The notes beneath the pieces were generated by a model. The model did not search any database. It saw only the letters and a list, made by a program, of their open reading frames with translations, and was not told where the DNA came from. From an uncultured bacterium (GTDB taxonomy: Bacteria; Actinomycetota; Coriobacteriia; Coriobacteriales; Eggerthellaceae), in contig CAJMOJ010000077.1 of NCBI GenBank assembly GCA_905215035.1, positions 1-8,224 of the forward strand: DNA of 8,224 nucleotides. The letters run 5' to 3'. Shown one piece after another: positions 5,874 through 8,224 of the stretch (position 1 is the first letter of the stretch; each line of letters starts with the position of its first letter). A program made the position numbers and the translations under genes.

Positions 5874-8011
5874 AAAGATCTTCAGTTTTTTGGAATGAAG
5901 AGGGATTTTCTACTGTTGGTGTTGTGTTAGCGCTTTTGATAACGCTCTCACTTCTCTTTAGTGCTGCTCGTGTTTATGAGATTAATACCCAAAGTGCTGC
6001 TATCCAAGAAGTGGCGGATGCAGCTGCTTTGTCAGCGGAGAATGTCATAGCGCAGTATTATACCGTTGCTTATGTTTGTGATGCCCTATTGCTTAGCATG
6101 TCGCTAGGATCAGTTATTGTTGCAGGGGTTGGGTTGGTAGCGCTTTGTGTCCCATCGCTCCAATCACAAGGCATGACGTGCTTGAATTACAGTAAAAAAC
6201 TTGCTGATTCTCGTAATTCTTTTGCCGAACAAGCAAAGCGCGGTCTTGATCGTTTGCAAGTAATACTTCCGTTTTTGTCTCTGTGTAGTGTATCAACGGT
6301 ATTGAGCGCAAATTCGGGAGGGAAGACAAACTCACATTATGTTGGTTTGGCTCTTCTGAATCCACGTGAAGGTGAATCTCTTGCAACTCTTGAATTCGAC
6401 CAGAATGATGCATTTGATCAAGCAGTGCAAGATAAAAAGGAGTTTATAGCAGATAAAGCTCAAGAGGCAGAACGATTGGCGCAAAATGCGGCAGATAGCA
6501 AACGGATTGCCTATCAGCATGATAGCGGGTCTGAAACAGCATATTGTCTCTATGAGCGTGCTAAGAAGCTTGGTAATCTTGCTGATGAGGTAAACCCTTA
6601 CTATGCTTCAGAAGAACTGTGGGACTTTTCGGTTGCTTTAAAGCGTGCGCAGACGTATTACGCATATCGTTATGAAAAAGAGATGCCTGTAAATCAAACA
6701 CTAGAGGAACGTAATAAGTCGCATTTACGCAAGCAATTCTATGAGTATGCTCAGCAGGAAATAAGCAAAGGATATGTTCATGAAACCCCAGATTCATTCG
6801 ATGCGTATTTTCCTTTATTGCCAAAAAATACTGATGAAATGCGTGCAACTGCGCTCTACACTAATTCGGTTTACCCGGCGACCCAAGATGACAATGGTGC
6901 ACTCGTTGTTCATGTCTCTTCCGATTGCCCTCAAGCACAACAGGACTCATCGCTAGGTGTATATTCGCTTGCAATGTATGAAGCAGCACCGCAGCGTGCC
7001 GTGTGTTCAATATGTGAGATGACTGCGGCGAGTCTTGGTAAAGTAGCTGCTGCATCAAGTGTAATTGAGAATGGTTTTGAATTTCACTACAACATTGTGG
7101 CCGAGCAAGCAGCTCTTTATCAAAAAGCGCGCGAGGAACTCGAGCCTTATACACAAGAGATTAAAGGACAGATTGGATCACTATTTGATCAGGCACTCAA
7201 TGCACTCAAAGAAGCATCGGATCATCGTATAACACCAAAACCGCCTGGTCGATTTGGAGTGGTGGTTATTGCAATTGACCTTTCTGAGCGGCCAGCAAGT
7301 GGTTCATTTATCTCATCGTTTGTTGAGGATAACGCAACGCTAGGCCCACGCATGGCTCTTTCCGCAGCAACGCTTTTGTCTGATGATTCAGATGAAATGG
7401 TTACTGTCATAAATACCGTTCTTGATGGCTATGCCGACCTCAAAGGGGGTGGTATTGTTGGTCCCTTGCGCGTTGTTCTTAATATATGGTCAACAGCCTT
7501 GAATGCTTACATTACAGGTCAGCAAGGATTGATCGATGGAGTCGAAGAAGTACTTAATGCACTTCCTTTTGCCTCACAGAGTGGTTTAGGAGCATGGGTG
7601 GCTCAAGGACTTACCAATACGCTTGAAAAGCTCGGCCTTTCTCCATGTGAGCTAGCAGCACCTAAACCGGTTTTGCTTAACTCTATTCATGTTCTTGCAA
7701 TGGGTGATGATGCGTTTGTAGAAGGTTTATATGGCGTAAAAATGCGAGCGCTTACCTACGGCGGGGCAACTGATGAGTTTGTCGATGAAATGATTAGCGC
7801 AGCCGAGCAATCGGTGCTTGCAAGCGTTGCAGATTTGAGTCAAGAAATTGAGATCGCTTCTCTTGAATTATTTGATGGAGCCGTTTCAATACCCATCACT
7901 ATTGCACTCCCGTCTGGGGTTATTGAATATGCTTCTTCATTAGTGGGGAATGGTTTTGATTATTTACGAGGGCTAAGTCAAACCATACTGCCTGACAGGA
8001 GGTGGGAATGA
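5864..8011 (+). CDS. tadG: Large TadG-like Tad pilus assembly protein
   Basis: This is a 715-residue exported protein, membrane-anchored by its N-terminus, that resembles TadG. Residues 13-36 (EEGFSTVGVVLALLITL and onward) form a signal-anchor helix, followed by IQEVADAAALSAENV near 47-61, a motif typical of the TadG N-terminal domain. Cleavage after the Gly would leave Gly, not Glu, at +5, so classical pilin processing is doubtful. Two more hydrophobic stretches lie at about 71-99 and 133-147. A likely coiled coil spans about 177-240, and an H350-x4-C355 ... C381-x2-C384 cluster lies in the middle. No clear von Willebrand A domain is seen. The ATG at 5864 is chosen for its ribosome site and overlaps tadE by 10 bases. 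The end overlaps the next start as ATGA. Family assignment rests on the N-terminal motifs and context; most of the length is not recognised. Confidence 0.78.
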   Translation: MGVKRSSVFWNEEGFSTVGVVLALLITLSLLFSAARVYEINTQSAAIQEVADAAALSAENVIAQYYTVAYVCDALLLSMSLGSVIVAGVGLVALCVPSLQSQGMTCLNYSKKLADSRNSFAEQAKRGLDRLQVILPFLSLCSVSTVLSANSGGKTNSHYVGLALLNPREGESLATLEFDQNDAFDQAVQDKKEFIADKAQEAERLAQNAADSKRIAYQHDSGSETAYCLYERAKKLGNLADEVNPYYASEELWDFSVALKRAQTYYAYRYEKEMPVNQTLEERNKSHLRKQFYEYAQQEISKGYVHETPDSFDAYFPLLPKNTDEMRATALYTNSVYPATQDDNGALVVHVSSDCPQAQQDSSLGVYSLAMYEAAPQRAVCSICEMTAASLGKVAAASSVIENGFEFHYNIVAEQAALYQKAREELEPYTQEIKGQIGSLFDQALNALKEASDHRITPKPPGRFGVVVIAIDLSERPASGSFISSFVEDNATLGPRMALSAATLLSDDSDEMVTVINTVLDGYADLKGGGIVGPLRVVLNIWSTALNAYITGQQGLIDGVEEVLNALPFASQSGLGAWVAQGLTNTLEKLGLSPCELAAPKPVLLNSIHVLAMGDDAFVEGLYGVKMRALTYGGATDEFVDEMISAAEQSVLASVADLSQEIEIASLELFDGAVSIPITIALPSGVIEYASSLVGNGFDYLRGLSQTILPDRRWE
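7997..8004 (+). promoter_or_regulatory. Ribosome binding site of the tadF-like gene
   Basis: AGGAGGTG within the last codons of the tadG-like gene lies just before the ATG at 8008. It supports translational coupling across the ATGA overlap. Confidence 0.8.
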
Positions 8012-8224
8012 GTGCGCTTGTAAAGAGATCTAAATCGGGCCAAATGACGATTGAGTTTATGGTTGTATTGCCAGTTTTACTCATGATTGCTTTTATCGCC
8101 TACAATGCGCTGTTGTTCTTTTCGGAATGTGCCGCATTTGATCGGATATTTAGACAAAGTGTAGTAACTCATGCTTCGAGTCCTCATGAATATAGCACTG
8201 AAACACTGAGTCAGATTGAAGAGG
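8008..8224 (+). CDS. tadF: TadF/TadE-like pseudopilin (3' partial)
   Basis: The start of a further pseudopilin gene, cut by the right edge after 72 codons. It begins MSALVKRSKSG, a short basic leader of 11 residues, followed by QMTIEFMVVLPVLLMIAFIAYNAL split at the cleavage Gly; Glu is at +5 and Phe at +6, the TadE/TadF pattern rather than the Flp Glu-Tyr. One hydrophobic helix is followed by the start of an exported region. The ATG at 8008 overlaps the tadG stop as ATGA and has AGGAGGTG upstream. TadF is preferred over a second TadE because a clear TadE already lies upstream, but the two families are hard to separate from the N-terminus alone. Confidence 0.8.
   Translation, partial: MSALVKRSKSGQMTIEFMVVLPVLLMIAFIAYNALLFFSECAAFDRIFRQSVVTHASSPHEYSTETLSQIEE

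Noticed and set aside
6114..7410. Several minus-strand open frames opposite the tadG-like gene
   Set aside because: They lack recognisable domains and lie entirely within a well-supported + strand gene.
1..8224. tRNA, rRNA, CRISPR array, insertion sequence or attachment site
   Set aside because: Almost the whole window is continuous Tad pilus coding sequence; I saw no transposase or integrase motifs, no regularly spaced repeat-spacer pattern and no tRNA-like fold.

Overview
The window holds most of one Tad (tight adherence, Flp-type IVc) pilus locus. All genes are on the + strand, and none of the minus-strand open frames looks real. The order is tadZ (5' end outside the window), tadA, tadB, tadC, flp, a small pilin-like gene, tadE, a large tadG-like gene, and the start of a tadF-like gene that runs off the right edge. 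No secretin or other outer-membrane Tad gene is visible. Together with the style of the Flp pilin (a QGTTEYAILVGVLVV core ending in an ELWDAI..GINGL tail), this suggests a Gram-positive-type Tad system, most like those of the Coriobacteriia (Actinomycetota). Base composition looks like the low to mid 40s in percent GC by eye (not computed), which would fit a low-GC member such as Atopobiaceae. That placement is inference from memory, not a search result.

Layout: positions 1-1333 carry a CpaE/TadZ-like protein with a long acidic, repeat-bearing N-terminus and a degenerate MinD-type ATPase domain. Positions 1334-1520 are the only real intergenic gap. It has short A-rich repeats, a possible sigma-70-type promoter, a small ACTAGT dyad and a strong ribosome binding site. 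From 1521 to the right edge the genes are packed end to end: tadA and tadB overlap by 28 bases, flp overlaps the pilin-like gene, that gene overlaps tadE, tadE overlaps tadG, and tadG overlaps the tadF-like gene by ATGA. This is the architecture of one translationally coupled operon.

How they work together (family knowledge): TadA is the hexameric cytoplasmic ATPase, TadB and TadC form the inner-membrane platform, and TadZ is a MinD/ParA-like localisation factor. Flp is the major pilin, and TadE, TadF and the small pilin-like protein are candidate minor pilins or pseudopilins. TadG is a large exported, membrane-anchored component. The prepilin peptidase (TadV/CpaA) and CpaB/RcpC are not in the window and should lie just outside it or elsewhere.

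The most interesting points are: a TadZ with three diverged catalytic positions, suggesting a non-hydrolysing version; tandem Asp-Val-Val repeats in its N-terminus; an H-x4-C...C-x2-C cluster inside TadG that looks like a metal-binding or disulfide module; a small lineage-style pilin-like protein whose best-looking downstream ribosome site and ATG are out of frame; and a nested stem-loop structure inside tadE.
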